From Stagonosporopsis chrysanthemi (lineage: Eukaryota > Ascomycota > Dothideomycetes > Pleosporales > Didymellaceae), in assembly GCA_022560025.1 (NCBI GenBank), contig JAFISE010000093.1, positions 1 through 64,000 on the forward strand: a stretch of DNA of 64,000 nucleotides, read 5' to 3'. How positions within the stretch are numbered: position 1 is the first letter of the stretch; each line of letters begins with the position of its first letter. The notes under the pieces are model-generated. The model made no database searches, was not told the origin of the DNA, and saw nothing but the letters and a program-made list of their open reading frames with translations. The position numbers were made by a program, and so were the translations under genes. Shown here one piece after another: positions 53,341-63,536 of this stretch.

Positions 53341-54063
53341 AGGTCGGGTCGTGGAACCCTGGTCTTGACTGCCGCATGACACAAGGCAAAGGTTGATCCT
53401 CGGGCCTTCAATCTCCAGTATGAGGGGCAATACTAGTCCCACGAACATGTCTATCCTGACGAATTTCTTGCTTGGCTTGTTTATCTCCTTCACGCGCCAC
53501 GCACAACCCCTTGCCGTCTTCAAATACACCCACTCTCCAATCCGTCCCTCGCTCTATTTCTTCTCGCCCTGAAATACAAGTAACGAGCCAACAGTCAAGG
53601 CCTCTGTGCTATGCATCTGGTTGTTCCACATCCTTATAACGGTCTCGATCTTAGGAGAGCCCCATCACCTTCCTCGGAAACGGAGGATCTTCCTCAATCT
53701 TTACACAGAGTCGGTATCGTTCTGGTTTATAGTCTGGTTAGAAGTTGGCACGGTAAGTTGATCAGCTTCTCTGACGCAGTTTCTTGCTGCTGATTTGGGT
53801 GTAGATGCGGTGTTTTCTGGGACCAGTCGGGTATGAGACGGGATTTGGAAGTTGAGTTCAGAGCCATGGCGAGAGGATTCGAGGAGGAGAAGGCGATTTT
53901 TGTTGGTCGTTCGGAGGGTAAAGGGGGTGCTGCTTTTTGGCTGCTGTGGGTGAGGAAGGGACACGGAAATGACGGAGCAGCTTGGTTGACAGTCGCGATC
54001 GTTTTTGATGCATGTAGAAATCCAATTGCGCAGAAATTTTCAATCTCTGGGAGCGGGCTCCGC
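53341..54063. other. Intergenic region with possible unrecognised small gene
   Basis: Plus-strand frames at 53611-53793 and 53833-54321 could be joined across an intron (GTAAGT near 53752, GGTGTAG near 53806), but the joined frame is not consistent and no domain is visible. The second frame overlaps the TRM7 3' end in antisense. Confidence 0.35.
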
Positions 54064-55206
54064 TCATACCACTTCTTTGACTGCTCGGCCTTTCGTCTTC
54101 CCATATGCGCCACCGGCGACCTTGCGCATTTCCAGGGCGCGTTTATAAGGTGGAGCTGTAGGTGGCTGCACCGGGTCCAGGCTGACCCTATCTTTGGGAA
54201 GCTTGTAGGTTGCGTCCGAGTCGTACGCAGACAGATCACCGCAAGCCAGGAACGGCGCTATCCATCGTTGCCCACCCTCTTCCAAATCACTCTCCTCCTC
54301 GTCATCGGTGCCAAAATCTAGCTCGATCGCCCCATCTGCTCTGACAGTCCGCGAGACTTGTTTGTCGTCCTTAGATATCGTAGTGTCGGTGGGAAGTTGG
54401 GTTCCAGCACCTAGCGGCTTGTCCAGACTTGCCTTGAAACCTTCAGGCGGACAAAAGCCCTCGCATACAACGAATGCTTCAATACTGCTTGCTCGACTGC
54501 TCCTCGGCTTCGCAACGCGCACTCGCTTGAAAACAATCTTAAGCTGCGCAAATAGGAGGTCGACATCTTTGCCGCGGAAGATTTTAGCGACAAACTTGCC
54601 ACCGGGCTTCAGCACGCACAGTGCGAGATTAAGTGCCGCCCAAAGTAATTGACTCTGCACATAGATGTCGAGATCGTGGAGGCCCGTCACATCTGGCGCT
54701 CCGTCCGAGATGACTAAATCGACAGGTGAAGACGATATTGCGGAGTTAGGGTCGTATGTGTCTGGGTCGAGAGCCTTCAGCATGAGTGGAATGGTAGATG
54801 GATGCGTGATATCGGCGCGCATGGTTGTGACGCCGTCCAGCGGGCTCATGGGCTGCAGGTCGATGGCGACGATCCGAACATTCTCCCTAGGCTTGGACTG
54901 CTGAACAGCTGGAGCAGTATTCCCTTCCTTCGATTCTTTGTCCAATCCGAGAACATGCTGCCGTGTTGCATCTTGCTTTTGCTCCCACCCTGCTCGTCCG
55001 AAGGTCTCCCCCTTGATCAAAACCCGCGAGAGCACCTGACTCCAACTTCCCGGCGCAGCGCAGAGGTCGACAACTCTTGTGACTCCTTCGAACAGGTTGA
55101 ACTCCTCGTCGATCTGTAAAAGCTTATACGCCGATCGTGCACGCCACCCTTCCTCTTTTGCAAGGCGGTAGTAGGCGTCTCGCTTGTCTTTCGATGATTT
55201 CCCCAT
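54064..55206 (-). CDS. TRM7: tRNA 2'-O-ribose methyltransferase (anticodon loop), FtsJ family
   Basis: Intronless, 380 aa. MGKSSKDKRDAYYRLAKEEG and WRARSAYKL are diagnostic of Trm7/FTSJ1. The K-D-K-E tetrad is visible: K28 (SAYK), D in VISDGAPDVTG, K in GGKFVAKIFRG and E in SSIEAFVVC. Motif I is VVDLCAAPGSWSQVL. The enzyme methylates positions 32 and 34 of the anticodon loop of tRNAs such as tRNA-Phe, with Trm732 and Rtt10 as partners in yeast. Compared with the ~310-aa yeast enzyme there is an insertion around residues 66-103 and a longer C-terminal tail (about 275-380) with an acidic segment (DDEEESDLEEGG). Divergent from MAK5. Confidence 0.95.
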   Translation of the reverse strand: MGKSSKDKRDAYYRLAKEEGWRARSAYKLLQIDEEFNLFEGVTRVVDLCAAPGSWSQVLSRVLIKGETFGRAGWEQKQDATRQHVLGLDKESKEGNTAPAVQQSKPRENVRIVAIDLQPMSPLDGVTTMRADITHPSTIPLMLKALDPDTYDPNSAISSSPVDLVISDGAPDVTGLHDLDIYVQSQLLWAALNLALCVLKPGGKFVAKIFRGKDVDLLFAQLKIVFKRVRVAKPRSSRASSIEAFVVCEGFCPPEGFKASLDKPLGAGTQLPTDTTISKDDKQVSRTVRADGAIELDFGTDDEEESDLEEGGQRWIAPFLACGDLSAYDSDATYKLPKDRVSLDPVQPPTAPPYKRALEMRKVAGGAYGKTKGRAVKEVV

Positions 55207-55564
55207 GATGGGTGGCCTGAATTGTTTGTCTTAGGTTGGTGACAACCAAGCTGATATCCAGTCTTTCCAATCGGAGTTCAAAAATGTCAAATTTTCTGTG
55301 TATTGCACTTGTCTGAAGAAGCACAGGCTCGCGGAACACTCAGAAACTATAAGCAGCTCTAAGGGAAAAACTAGTACTACTTCCTCTTGTCGAAGGCCTA
55401 GGCCGGGTGTAGCAATGTCGAGATGGAAAAAACAAGAGGTGTGAATGGCGACCCCACGTGAGGGGCACCTCCGCGGTGGAAGGTTCAACCGAGGAAACGC
55501 CGCGCCTTCCCAATTTTTTTTGGGGAGCAGTCAACGCGCCAAAACACCATCCTTCAAACACACG
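55207..55564. promoter_or_regulatory. Divergent TRM7/MAK5 promoter region
   Basis: 358 nt between two start codons of RNA-processing genes; shared promoter by position. Contains a short A/T-rich stretch near 55500-55516; no clear TATA box. Confidence 0.6.
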
Positions 55565-58276
55565 ATGAAGCGTGCCCACAACCCCCCGAAGGCGGCGCAC
55601 AAGGCGCATAAGCGCCAAAAGCTTGAGAGGGCAGTCAAACCTACTGCACAGAAGCAGAAGCGCCGAGTACAATTGAACGACCTAGGATGGAAGACCGTTC
55701 AAATGCCAGACCGTCTGGAAGATACCGAAGGCTTTTACGGCTTGGAGGAAATCGACGACCTGGAGGTCGTAAAAGACGCAACGACTGGCAACATTACCTT
55801 CCAAACCACCAAGACAGAAGACGAAATCGCCCAGGATGTGGAGGATGCTTGGCAACGAGAGGAGGAGGAGGCTGCGCGCCTCGAGAAGATGATTGGCCAG
55901 GAGGGGAAAGAGCTTCCCGTAGAAGACGATGAACCAGCAGAGCAGGACGTGGACGCCGAGAAGGTCACACCTGCGCAAGTCGAAGCAGAAGGCGACAACG
56001 ATTCCTTTGCAGGCTTTAGCGACAACGACGACGCGCCAGCCACGAATGGCGGCATCCAGATCGAAGACCTCAACCCGAACAGCGAAGTGCAAGACGGCCG
56101 GCTACTGAAGAAGGACAGGATCGAGGACAAGAAGGAGAAGCCCAAGACACAGAAAGAGAAGAAGGCAGAGGCGAAGGCGAAGAGAGAGGCGGAGAAAAAG
56201 CTAAAGGACAACACCGCGGCTAACGCTGGCAACACCGCCGAAACAAATCCAGACTACGTGGAAGAGGAAGGTGTAGAAGCCACGGAGGATTTCGAAATCT
56301 CTGGTGAAGGCGCGTTCGACATCCTGCTCAACCAACCGATTGATGAGGAGGAGGTTGACACATCTGCTTGGGAGGAACTTGGTCTGTCTGAGAAAATCAT
56401 TGGCGCATTAGCGGGGCTGAAGTTCTCCAAGCCCAGCAACATCCAAGCTTCAACCATCCCAGAGATCCTGGCGGGTCGAGATCTGATTGGCAAAGCGTCC
56501 ACCGGTTCTGGAAAGACGCTTGCGTTTGGTATTCCTATTGTTGAGCGCTATCTTGCCACTCACTCTCAATCGAAAGACAAGGACTCGAAGGCACCAAATG
56601 TTCCTACTGCGTTGATTGTAGCACCGACCCGAGAGCTTGCGCATCAGATCACGGCTCATCTGACAGACCTCTGCGTCAAGGGCGACTTCGAGTCGCCAAA
56701 CATAACGACAATCACAGGAGGCTTATCCGTACAGAAGCAGCGCCGCCAGCTTGAGAAGGCGGACGTTATTGTTGGTACGCCAGGGCGGCTGTGGGAAGTT
56801 ATCAGCAGTGGTCAGGGCTTGTTGCGGTCTTTGAAGCAGGTCAAGTTCTTAGTACTTGACGAGGCGGATCGTCTGCTGAGCCAGGGTCATTACAAGGAGC
56901 TCGGCGAAATCCTCAAGGTCTTGGATCGGGAAGACGCTGAGGGGGATGAGGAAGAAGAGCCAATTCCCGAAGTCGAACGCCAAACTCTTGTCTTCTCCGC
57001 TACGTTCTCCAAAGGTCTGCAGCAAAAGCTTGCGGGCAAGGTCAAGCACGGTAGCGGCACCGGTGATATCTTGAACAAGGCTGATTCCATGGAGTATCTT
57101 CTCAAAAAACTCAACTTCCGTGAGGAGCAGCCACGTTACATCGACGTCAATCCGGAATCTCAGATGGCTAGCAGGTTGCGCGAAGGTTTGATCGAGTGTG
57201 CCGGTCCGGAGAAGGACCTCTACCTCTATTCCCTCCTACTCTTCCATCCGAACAAGCGCGCTCTGATCTTCACGAACTCCATTGCTGCCGTCCGCCGCCT
57301 GACGCCTTTCCTCGCCAATCTAAACCTCCCTGCGCTTCCATTGCACTCCAGCATGATCCAGAAAGCGCGTCTTCGCTCCATTGAACGCTTTAAGGAACGA
57401 CCCGGATCAATCCTTGTCGCTACCGATGTCGCCGCTCGCGGTCTTGACATTCCCAAGGTCGATCTCGTCGTTCACTACCACTTGCCGCGCGCTGCGGACA
57501 CCTACGTCCACCGATCGGGCCGTACAGCTCGTGCCGACGCCTCGGGATCCAGCATCATCATCTGCGGCCCCGAGGAAGTCGCTGGGGTACGCCGGCTCGT
57601 CGCAAAGGTACACGCGCGCGCAGAGTCCGCCAAGGAGCAGACAAACAAGAAGCGCGCATACTTCATCCGCACATTAGACATCGATCGCCGCATCGTGAGC
57701 CGCCTCAAGCCGCGCGCAACGCTGTCCAAGAAACTCGCCGACACGGTCATTGCAAAGGAAAAGAAGAACAGCACCGACGAAATGTTCATGCAAGCGGCTG
57801 AGGACCTTGGTATCGACTACGATTCGGAGGAGTTTGAGAAGGAAGCGAAGGGCAAGAAGGGGCGAGGCACCGGAAGAAAGAAGAAGGAAAAGAGCGCCAG
57901 CGAGATGACAAAGGCTGAGTTCGCAGCCATCAGGCATGAACTCAAGGGTCTGCTGGCTGAGCGTATCAACACCGGTGTCAGCGCCAAATACCTCACCAGC
58001 GGTGGTATTGACGTTGAGGCACTCATGAAGGGCGAGGGCAACACCGGGTTCTTGGGCGCTGTTGATGGATTGGGCTTTGACGAAGAGGAGGAGGCTAAGC
58101 CTGCGCCGGTTCTAGTGCAGGAGGATTCTGACGAGGACGAGGACGAGGTTGCCGACGGCGTCATTGACGAGACTTCGGAGGCTGCAGGGCAAACACCAAA
58201 GGAGAAGAAGGCAAAGAAGCAGAAGTCGCGCAAGAGGAATGCTGATGGCTCGAAGAAGAAGTGGATCCACCACTAG
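55565..58276 (+). CDS. MAK5: DEAD-box ATP-dependent RNA helicase for 60S ribosome biogenesis
   Basis: Intronless, 903 aa from ATG 55565 (the frame is open to 55445, but that part looks like leader). The N-terminal NDLGWKTVQMPDRLEDTEGF and YGLEEIDDLEVVKD motifs are specific to Mak5/DDX24. The core helicase has the Q motif (FSKPSNIQASTIP), motif I ASTGSGKT (near residue 310), Ia APTRELA, GG, TPGRL, motif II DEAD (near 431), motif III SAT, TNSIAAVRRL, VATDVAARGLDIP and HRSGRTAR (near 648). A long acidic insertion before the Q motif and one after DEAD (EDAEGDEEEEPIPE) are normal for Mak5. The C-terminal tail is Lys-rich and nucleolar-like (KKEKKAKKQKSRKR). Acts in the nucleolus on 60S precursors. 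Confidence 0.95.
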   Translation: MKRAHNPPKAAHKAHKRQKLERAVKPTAQKQKRRVQLNDLGWKTVQMPDRLEDTEGFYGLEEIDDLEVVKDATTGNITFQTTKTEDEIAQDVEDAWQREEEEAARLEKMIGQEGKELPVEDDEPAEQDVDAEKVTPAQVEAEGDNDSFAGFSDNDDAPATNGGIQIEDLNPNSEVQDGRLLKKDRIEDKKEKPKTQKEKKAEAKAKREAEKKLKDNTAANAGNTAETNPDYVEEEGVEATEDFEISGEGAFDILLNQPIDEEEVDTSAWEELGLSEKIIGALAGLKFSKPSNIQASTIPEILAGRDLIGKASTGSGKTLAFGIPIVERYLATHSQSKDKDSKAPNVPTALIVAPTRELAHQITAHLTDLCVKGDFESPNITTITGGLSVQKQRRQLEKADVIVGTPGRLWEVISSGQGLLRSLKQVKFLVLDEADRLLSQGHYKELGEILKVLDREDAEGDEEEEPIPEVERQTLVFSATFSKGLQQKLAGKVKHGSGTGDILNKADSMEYLLKKLNFREEQPRYIDVNPESQMASRLREGLIECAGPEKDLYLYSLLLFHPNKRALIFTNSIAAVRRLTPFLANLNLPALPLHSSMIQKARLRSIERFKERPGSILVATDVAARGLDIPKVDLVVHYHLPRAADTYVHRSGRTARADASGSSIIICGPEEVAGVRRLVAKVHARAESAKEQTNKKRAYFIRTLDIDRRIVSRLKPRATLSKKLADTVIAKEKKNSTDEMFMQAAEDLGIDYDSEEFEKEAKGKKGRGTGRKKKEKSASEMTKAEFAAIRHELKGLLAERINTGVSAKYLTSGGIDVEALMKGEGNTGFLGAVDGLGFDEEEEAKPAPVLVQEDSDEDEDEVADGVIDETSEAAGQTPKEKKAKKQKSRKRNADGSKKKWIHH

Positions 58277-58367
58277 CTTGGTTTGTTGAGATATCCATAT
58301 GTTACTATCTAATCCAAACTTCAAGGCATTGAACCTTATCCCGCATGCACTACGTCTTTCATCAGCA

Positions 58368-59678
58368 ATGTCACCTTCTTCCAACCGCAGTCCGAACCAC
58401 ACCACGACTTCCCCACCTCTTAGTGAACATAACAGAACCTCACATCGCTCATTCATCTCAGCAGGAGCTTCCATCTACAGCAACTGCGCCTCCCCTATTC
58501 AAGTCGTCTTCTCATCATACTGCTGGGGAAAGGGTATTCCAAACCACAAAATCCTCGTTCACGGCGTTACTGAGAGCGGCGCCATCTTCGTGCGGGCCAA
58601 TCTATTCGTCTTCCTCGAATTCGCCTACGAAACCATTCAGGAATGGAACTCGGATTGGATATGGATTGATCAGATCTGCATCGACCAGGACGGTGACAAG
58701 GAGAAATGCCATCAAGTCCGACTCATGGGAGAGCTTTACACAGCCGCCAAAGCTACGGTGATATGGCGGGGCCATCCGTGAGCGGAGCATGACTTGTCAT
58801 CAGTGCGTCAACCTCCAGGAGAACCTCAATATCTCCTGGACATCCCGTTCTTTACCGCGGATGAGGTGGTTGAACTTTGCATGCCTGATTAATTTGAATA
58901 CAAACCTCAAGACGATAACGCGAATGCTCAGTGAACTCACGGATCGAAAATAGTTTAATTTGTTCTGGAATTCATGCTGGAAAAGAGTGTGGGTTATCCA
59001 AGAGGTTGTGCTGGCCTCCCGCGACCTCATCCTGATTGATTGTAGGATGTGGACGCTGAGCGAGTTGCGCGACGCGCTTACAATCTTGCTGGAAAACACC
59101 AGGCATCTAGCGGCGATCCGGATATGGCCAGATATCGAGGAGCAGAGCCGACGCATTGAACACAGGATTACGACCCTCCTGACGCTTCGTCGACGTCTCA
59201 AACGTGACCGACTGAGTATACCGGCAAACTTACAGCAGCATAACACCCCCTGGGAGTCCGTAATGTACATGATTTTTTTGAGACTGAGTGCACTGTGCAA
59301 TATGACCGCATTTACGGGCCTATGGGGCTCCATGACGACAGTCCCTTGAGCTTTTATCCAGACTACGCAATTACGCAGGAATAGTTGCCAAGAAGAGTAT
59401 TCAAAGCACAGCTCAGATTCTCAGCTCGATACATGGAACATGAAAGGAGCGGGTCTGTGTGGCGTATTGTGCGTGATATTGTCAAACTCTGGAGCAAGTA
59501 CCTCAACTTCGAGCCAATCACACTAGATGGTCTAGTTCACCTACCCCCAATGGACGAGGAAGAGTTTTATGAAACGCCTGAAGAGCTTAGCATCATTCAG
59601 CATGATGCCCGACTACTGCTCCGGCAGCTTGCAATACCTATTCCACCTCAGATCACATGGCCTATACTGCAGTTATAA
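58368..59678 (+). pseudogene. HET-domain (heterokaryon incompatibility) pseudogene
   Basis: The first part (58368-58781) carries HET-domain motifs: VVFSSYCWGKGIP (SYxWG), FLEFAYETIQ and DWIWIDQICIDQDGDKEKCH then QVRLMGELYTAAKATVIW. It ends at TGA 58779-58781. A GTGAGC donor at 58778 and a CCAG acceptor at 58818 form a 41-nt candidate intron, but its phase does not fit. The continuation reads ...ELTDRK-stop-FNLFWNSCWKRVWVIQE; the TAG at 58951-58953 sits where a Trp codon (TGG) is expected in this family. Further on, DRIYGPMGLHDDSPLSFYPD lies in another frame and ends in TAG at 59382-59384, before the tail (59385-59678). Several independent lesions indicate a dead allele-recognition gene. Neighbour to the right of the housekeeping block. 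Confidence 0.75.
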
Positions 59679-59689
59679 ACACGATACTA

Positions 59690-59850
59690 TTTGTTTAGAA
59701 GGCAAGTAGCATACTACTATGTAGTTGTCAAGCTACTCTACTATAAAAACTACCTACTTTCAAAATATATAATAGTAAGAAAAGAATAGAGCTAATAAGC
59801 TAAGTACGCTACCTATTAAGATACTTTTATAGTATCTAAAAGTCCTTTGC
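59690..59850. other. AT-rich island with short inverted repeat
   Basis: Strongly A/T-rich, TA-rich and stop-rich, with a small perfect hairpin AGATAC-TTTTATA-GTATCT near 59819-59837. Composition is compatible with repeat-induced point mutation. Confidence 0.6.
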
Positions 59851-59921
59851 ATCCGTGCTTATGCACAAAAAGCAACAGCGGGTGATCAAAAGCTCTGTGT
59901 ACAGCTTGAATTCTTCATCAG

Positions 59922-60390
59922 CCCATTAGAATCCATGAAGTGGTTGAAAGAGAGAATATTCCTGTCAAGAGTCATGCTCAACGTCAAGTCCGAGAACAGG
60001 CTTCTCTGGCCAGTCTTCCTTCCAAATTCAAGGATACAGTGGAGGCAGCTAGCAAGTCGCTAGAGGCGAAGGTGAGGACAATCGCAATTTCTGCCTGGCT
60101 GCCAACATCAGACTGACTCGGAGTACCAGTATCCCAAAATTACTGAAGCCAAGATACAGTAAGTTGGATGTCTCTGACCATAGTCTTGCCGGGCTCAGAG
60201 AAACGAACGCTTACTTTATCCTCTTAAAGGTTCCAACCCGCATAAATCTGCGAATGACCCGAATGACGACAAGGACGTCGTCACCGTCAGCTACCACACA
60301 GATTCAGGCACGCGTATCACCTCGATTCATGCTCACGATGATCAAACATGGAATGAATACCCGTCACAAAATGCGGGCAAAGGCAAATAA
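59922..60390 (+). pseudogene. Remnant or missed small split gene of unknown family
   Basis: Three coding-like segments in sequence: 59922-60071 (PIRIHEVVERENIPVKSHAQ... to KFKDTVEAASKSLEAK, 50 codons), 60130-60158 (YPKITEAKI) and 60230-60390 (GSNPHKSANDPNDDKDVVTV, SYHTDSGTRITSIHAHDDQT, WNEY...GKGK, then TAA). Donors GTGAGG at 60072 and GTAAGT at 60159, and acceptors CCAG at 60129 and AAAG at 60229, frame the pieces. The first junction keeps frame; the second is off by one, so either the model is wrong or there is an indel. An upstream exon should supply a start (acceptor CATCAG at 59921). No family recognised; the VSYHTDSGTRITSIH part looks like a folded domain. Confidence 0.4.
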
Positions 60391-61268
60391 GTGAAGAAGG
60401 TTCGTGACCAACAAGATGGCGGTCCTGATACCGCTCAGTTGTGGAGTCTACGTTCACAAGCGTATTGTCAAATACTCTAGTTGCAGACTGCAAAGTATTG
60501 CGAGCTTGAGTAGATGAACTGTCTGATACAGTGCACTAAAGTTCTTTCAAATCATCAATGCCCGTGTTTGGTAAATGTATTTCTGTAGGCAAAGCTCCAT
60601 GTGACCCCTTTTCTTGATTGTCCTCGGACCAAGTTCGCTCGTAATTCAGCTATGAGATGGTTTCGGATGGCCTCATGCTCGTACTTGAGCTGCGTTGAGC
60701 AAGAGACCAAGGCGACGAGAAGCAGCTCCTCATATGTACACTCTGCCACGATATATCGTTTGTGACTGCAAGACAATACAGGCCATTCACGTGCATACCA
60801 GCGGGCGACTCCCTCAAACTTGTCGAGCAGGCGCGCTGATGATTGCGAAGCCCGGCAGAGGCCCGGAGCCGCGCGCGGTGTGTCCGCACATGGGAGTGGC
60901 CACCGAGCAGCGCGAGACCGTGTCGGCATAAAAAGGCATCTTGCACCTCTGGCGTGGACTGGAACCTCGTCGGCGCGCCATTGATACCAGACGATGCTTT
61001 GATGCTGCCCCCCCTCCCCCCGGCTTTGCAGCGCGCTCAAGGACACAAGCGAACGGGGATGTCGTGTTTGAACCAGCTGCGACGCGGCACTCAGGCCAGC
61101 GAGGCCGGAGCTCCAACGAGGATGGCGCATTTCAGGGAGGAGAGGGGACATGTCGTCGTTCGTCGTCTAGGACGGTGGGAGACATGCGGGGGCCCCCGCT
61201 GTTATTGCGGTAAGAGAAGAGCGCTGCGCGTACCCACCGCGGGGGATGCCATTGCGAGCGTAAGCCTG

Positions 61269-61269
<1 letters not shown>
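60391..61269. other. Intergenic, no gene seen
   Basis: Open frames on both strands overlap and lack domains. Confidence 0.5.
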
Positions 61270-61302
<33 letters not shown>

Positions 61303-61303
61303 A

Positions 61304-61344
<41 letters not shown>

Positions 61345-61346
61345 CG

Positions 61347-61435
<89 letters not shown>
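61270..61435 (+). repeat. Long poly-G tract with GCGCGG interruption
   Basis: 166 nt of nearly pure G, interrupted by GAAGGAG near 61301-61307 and GCGCGG near 61344-61349; the right part is about 86 uninterrupted G. It generates spurious polyglycine and polyproline frames. Confidence 0.9.
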
Positions 61436-61437
<2 letters not shown>

Positions 61438-61740
61438 GTAAGGAAGTAGCCATTGTGTGTGCCGGCGCGTCGATGTGATGGGCAGTCAGTCGGTGTGATG
61501 GGATGGGATATTGGAAAAGCCTCGCAGGGGTGATCACCGATCAGGCGGTGATGCGAGAGACGGCCACGGGGGCACCAGTTCCTCACGGCTCGGCTCGCAC
61601 ACCTACATCCACACACACCTTCATATACAATATGTACATGGGTCTTGTAAACCATACCTTGCAGACAGACGGTGCGCACTCACCAGCACACGGCGTGTCG
61701 TCCAGCGCCCGCCCCGCCCCGGCCCCCACACTTCGAAACA

Positions 61741-61813
61741 CTAAACCCCATGTATGTAAACCCATGTAAACCCTAAACCCCAAACCCTGCATTAAACCCT
61801 CGGAACCCAAACC
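61741..61813 (+). repeat. Degenerate interstitial telomere-like repeat (CCCTAAA/CCCAAA type)
   Basis: At least eight AAACCC-type units in 73 nt (CTAAACCCC, TGTAAACCC twice, CCTAAACCCC, AAACCCTGCATT, AAACCCTCGG, AACCCAAACC). The strand and motif resemble the C-rich telomere strand; units are closer to CCCTAAA than to the usual fungal CCCTAA. It lies 306 nt from one poly-G tract and 188 nt from another. Confidence 0.6.
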
Positions 61814-62001
61814 TTCCACGCGCTAGCCTTGCTAGCTCCCAACGCACGGCCCCGTTTTGCGCGCGGGAGAGGCTGTCGGGGACTGCGACAGGGCAGGAAT
61901 AGACGGGCAAGGTGGCGCGTTGCGCGTTCGGGATGGAGTAAAGCCGGGTGGACGGGCAGCAAGTCGAGGGGACGCGTGGAGCTGGCGAGGGGGTTTTAGA
62001 A

Positions 62002-62057
62002 GGGGGGGGGGGGGGCGCGGGGGGGGCTGTTTCCGGGGGGGGGGGGGGGGGGGGTGT

Positions 62058-62089
<32 letters not shown>
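62002..62089 (+). repeat. Poly-G tract pair flanked by GGCTGTTTCCG direct repeat
   Basis: Two G blocks: 62002-62026 with GCGCGG at 62015-62020, and 62035-62089 with a TGT at 62055-62057. The 11-mer GGCTGTTTCCG occurs at 62025-62035 and again at 62088-62098, bracketing the second block. Confidence 0.85.
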
Positions 62090-62296
62090 CTGTTTCCGAG
62101 TGTGAGGCGAGGGCAGGTCGAGGCGGGTGTGCAGTGTGAGGTTGGGAGACGTACATACATAGGAGACGGGGGAGCCGGGCGTGGGTTTGGGGCGAGTGCC
62201 ATTTTTTTTTGTCCTCTTTTGGATTCGCTCAGAGGGTTTGTTCAAACTTCGAGGCGGTTCTCTGTGTGCGTGTGTTCTTGCCTGTGAGCTGAGGAG

Positions 62297-63310
62297 ATGC
62301 GCAGCTTGGCCACCTCGACCACCATGTTCAAGCTCAGCCTGCTGGATCTGGCGCTGCTGTGCCACGCTGTTGTCGCGCTGGCGTCGAAGCCGCTGCTGGG
62401 GCGAGCGGCGCGGAGACAGTATCTCGTGCTGTCGTTCCTGACGCTGCTTGCGTGCCGCTTCTACACCACCGCCGCCGCCGCCGCCGCCGCTGCTGCTGCG
62501 GAACCGACCCTCGCCGACGCCGACTGCAAGACGCACGACCTCCCCAACCCAATCGCGCACCTGTACCCCTCAAACGCCACGGGCACACTCAACGGCACCG
62601 TGACCCTCCTCCCCATCCCCCTCGCCCTCGCGCGCGCCCTGATCCCCGCCGAATACCGCATCCTCACCGGGGCCTACCGGGCGCTGCTCCCCTCTCTGCC
62701 CGTGGACACGTACCCGGCCGTCCTGCAAGCCGTGCACGACCACGACGTGCAAGCGTTCGGGTACAAGATCCCCGACTTCACGCGGGCAGGGGTGGAGTTC
62801 CCGTTCCTGGACGTGCTGGGCGACGGCACGAGCTTCAAGTGGGCGCCTGCGCTGCTGATGACGGCGGGGCACGAGGTCGCGATCAAGGGCGCAGAAGACT
62901 ACGGGACGCGCGTGTTTCCTGCGCTCTTCGAGCCGGCGTGCGATGCGTATCGTGGTGTGGCGCCGGGCGTGACGGCGTTTGAGGCGCGGAGCCAGGACGG
63001 GGCGGCGTTTGTCGAGACGCAGTTTGCCTTGGATGGCGAGGGGGGGGGAGGAGTGCCGTTGGCTTTCTTCAGGAATGTGACGAACCAGCCGACGTTTGCG
63101 GATGGGAAGACGTGCGACAATATGATCAGGCTATTCAATACCAGTGTGACGACGGGGATCGAGCGGGTGAGGGGCAGTGTAAAGGCAAAGATATATCCCT
63201 TTGACGGAGAGGAGATATGGGATGGGGTCGAGGGCATCAGGCTGGATTCGGCGTTTATCGAGAACAACTATCTGCCATGTGAGGGGTTCAGCGGGTACGG
63301 AGAAGCGTAG
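62297..63310 (+). CDS. Uncharacterised fungal protein with N-terminal hydrophobic segment
   Basis: Intronless, 337 aa. The N-terminus has hydrophobic stretches (FKLSLLDLALLCHAVVALAS; YLVLSFLTLLACRFY) followed by a run of ten Ala encoded by a GCC microsatellite, so it is probably secreted or membrane-anchored. The remainder looks globular: LLPIPLALARALIPAEYRIL, VQAFGYKIPDFTRAGVEFPF, WAPALLMTAGHEVAIKGAED and FFRNVTNQPTFADGKTCDN. The pattern resembles a beta-barrel family loosely like acetoacetate decarboxylase in fungal proteomes, but I cannot confirm this. N-glycosylation sequons (NAT, NGT, NVT, NTS) fit a secretory protein. ATG 62324 is an alternative start. The G-rich leader upstream is unusual. 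Confidence 0.75.
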   Translation: MRSLATSTTMFKLSLLDLALLCHAVVALASKPLLGRAARRQYLVLSFLTLLACRFYTTAAAAAAAAAAEPTLADADCKTHDLPNPIAHLYPSNATGTLNGTVTLLPIPLALARALIPAEYRILTGAYRALLPSLPVDTYPAVLQAVHDHDVQAFGYKIPDFTRAGVEFPFLDVLGDGTSFKWAPALLMTAGHEVAIKGAEDYGTRVFPALFEPACDAYRGVAPGVTAFEARSQDGAAFVETQFALDGEGGGGVPLAFFRNVTNQPTFADGKTCDNMIRLFNTSVTTGIERVRGSVKAKIYPFDGEEIWDGVEGIRLDSAFIENNYLPCEGFSGYGEA

Positions 63311-63536
63311 CGAGGACGGTGTGAGGGTAAGAATGTTTGCTGCTGTTGATAACGATACCCAATAGAATACATGACAGCTGACACTTGCGTTGCTGGATTG
63401 AAGAGGTGACCGAGCAAGATGCACACAACTTTGACGAGAGACAATCAGAACATCAACTTGTCCAAGATTTCCTCACTAAAGCACCAGTAAGCGAGCCAAA
63501 ATTACAAGGTGCATTATGGTGGTCATGTGCTACATC

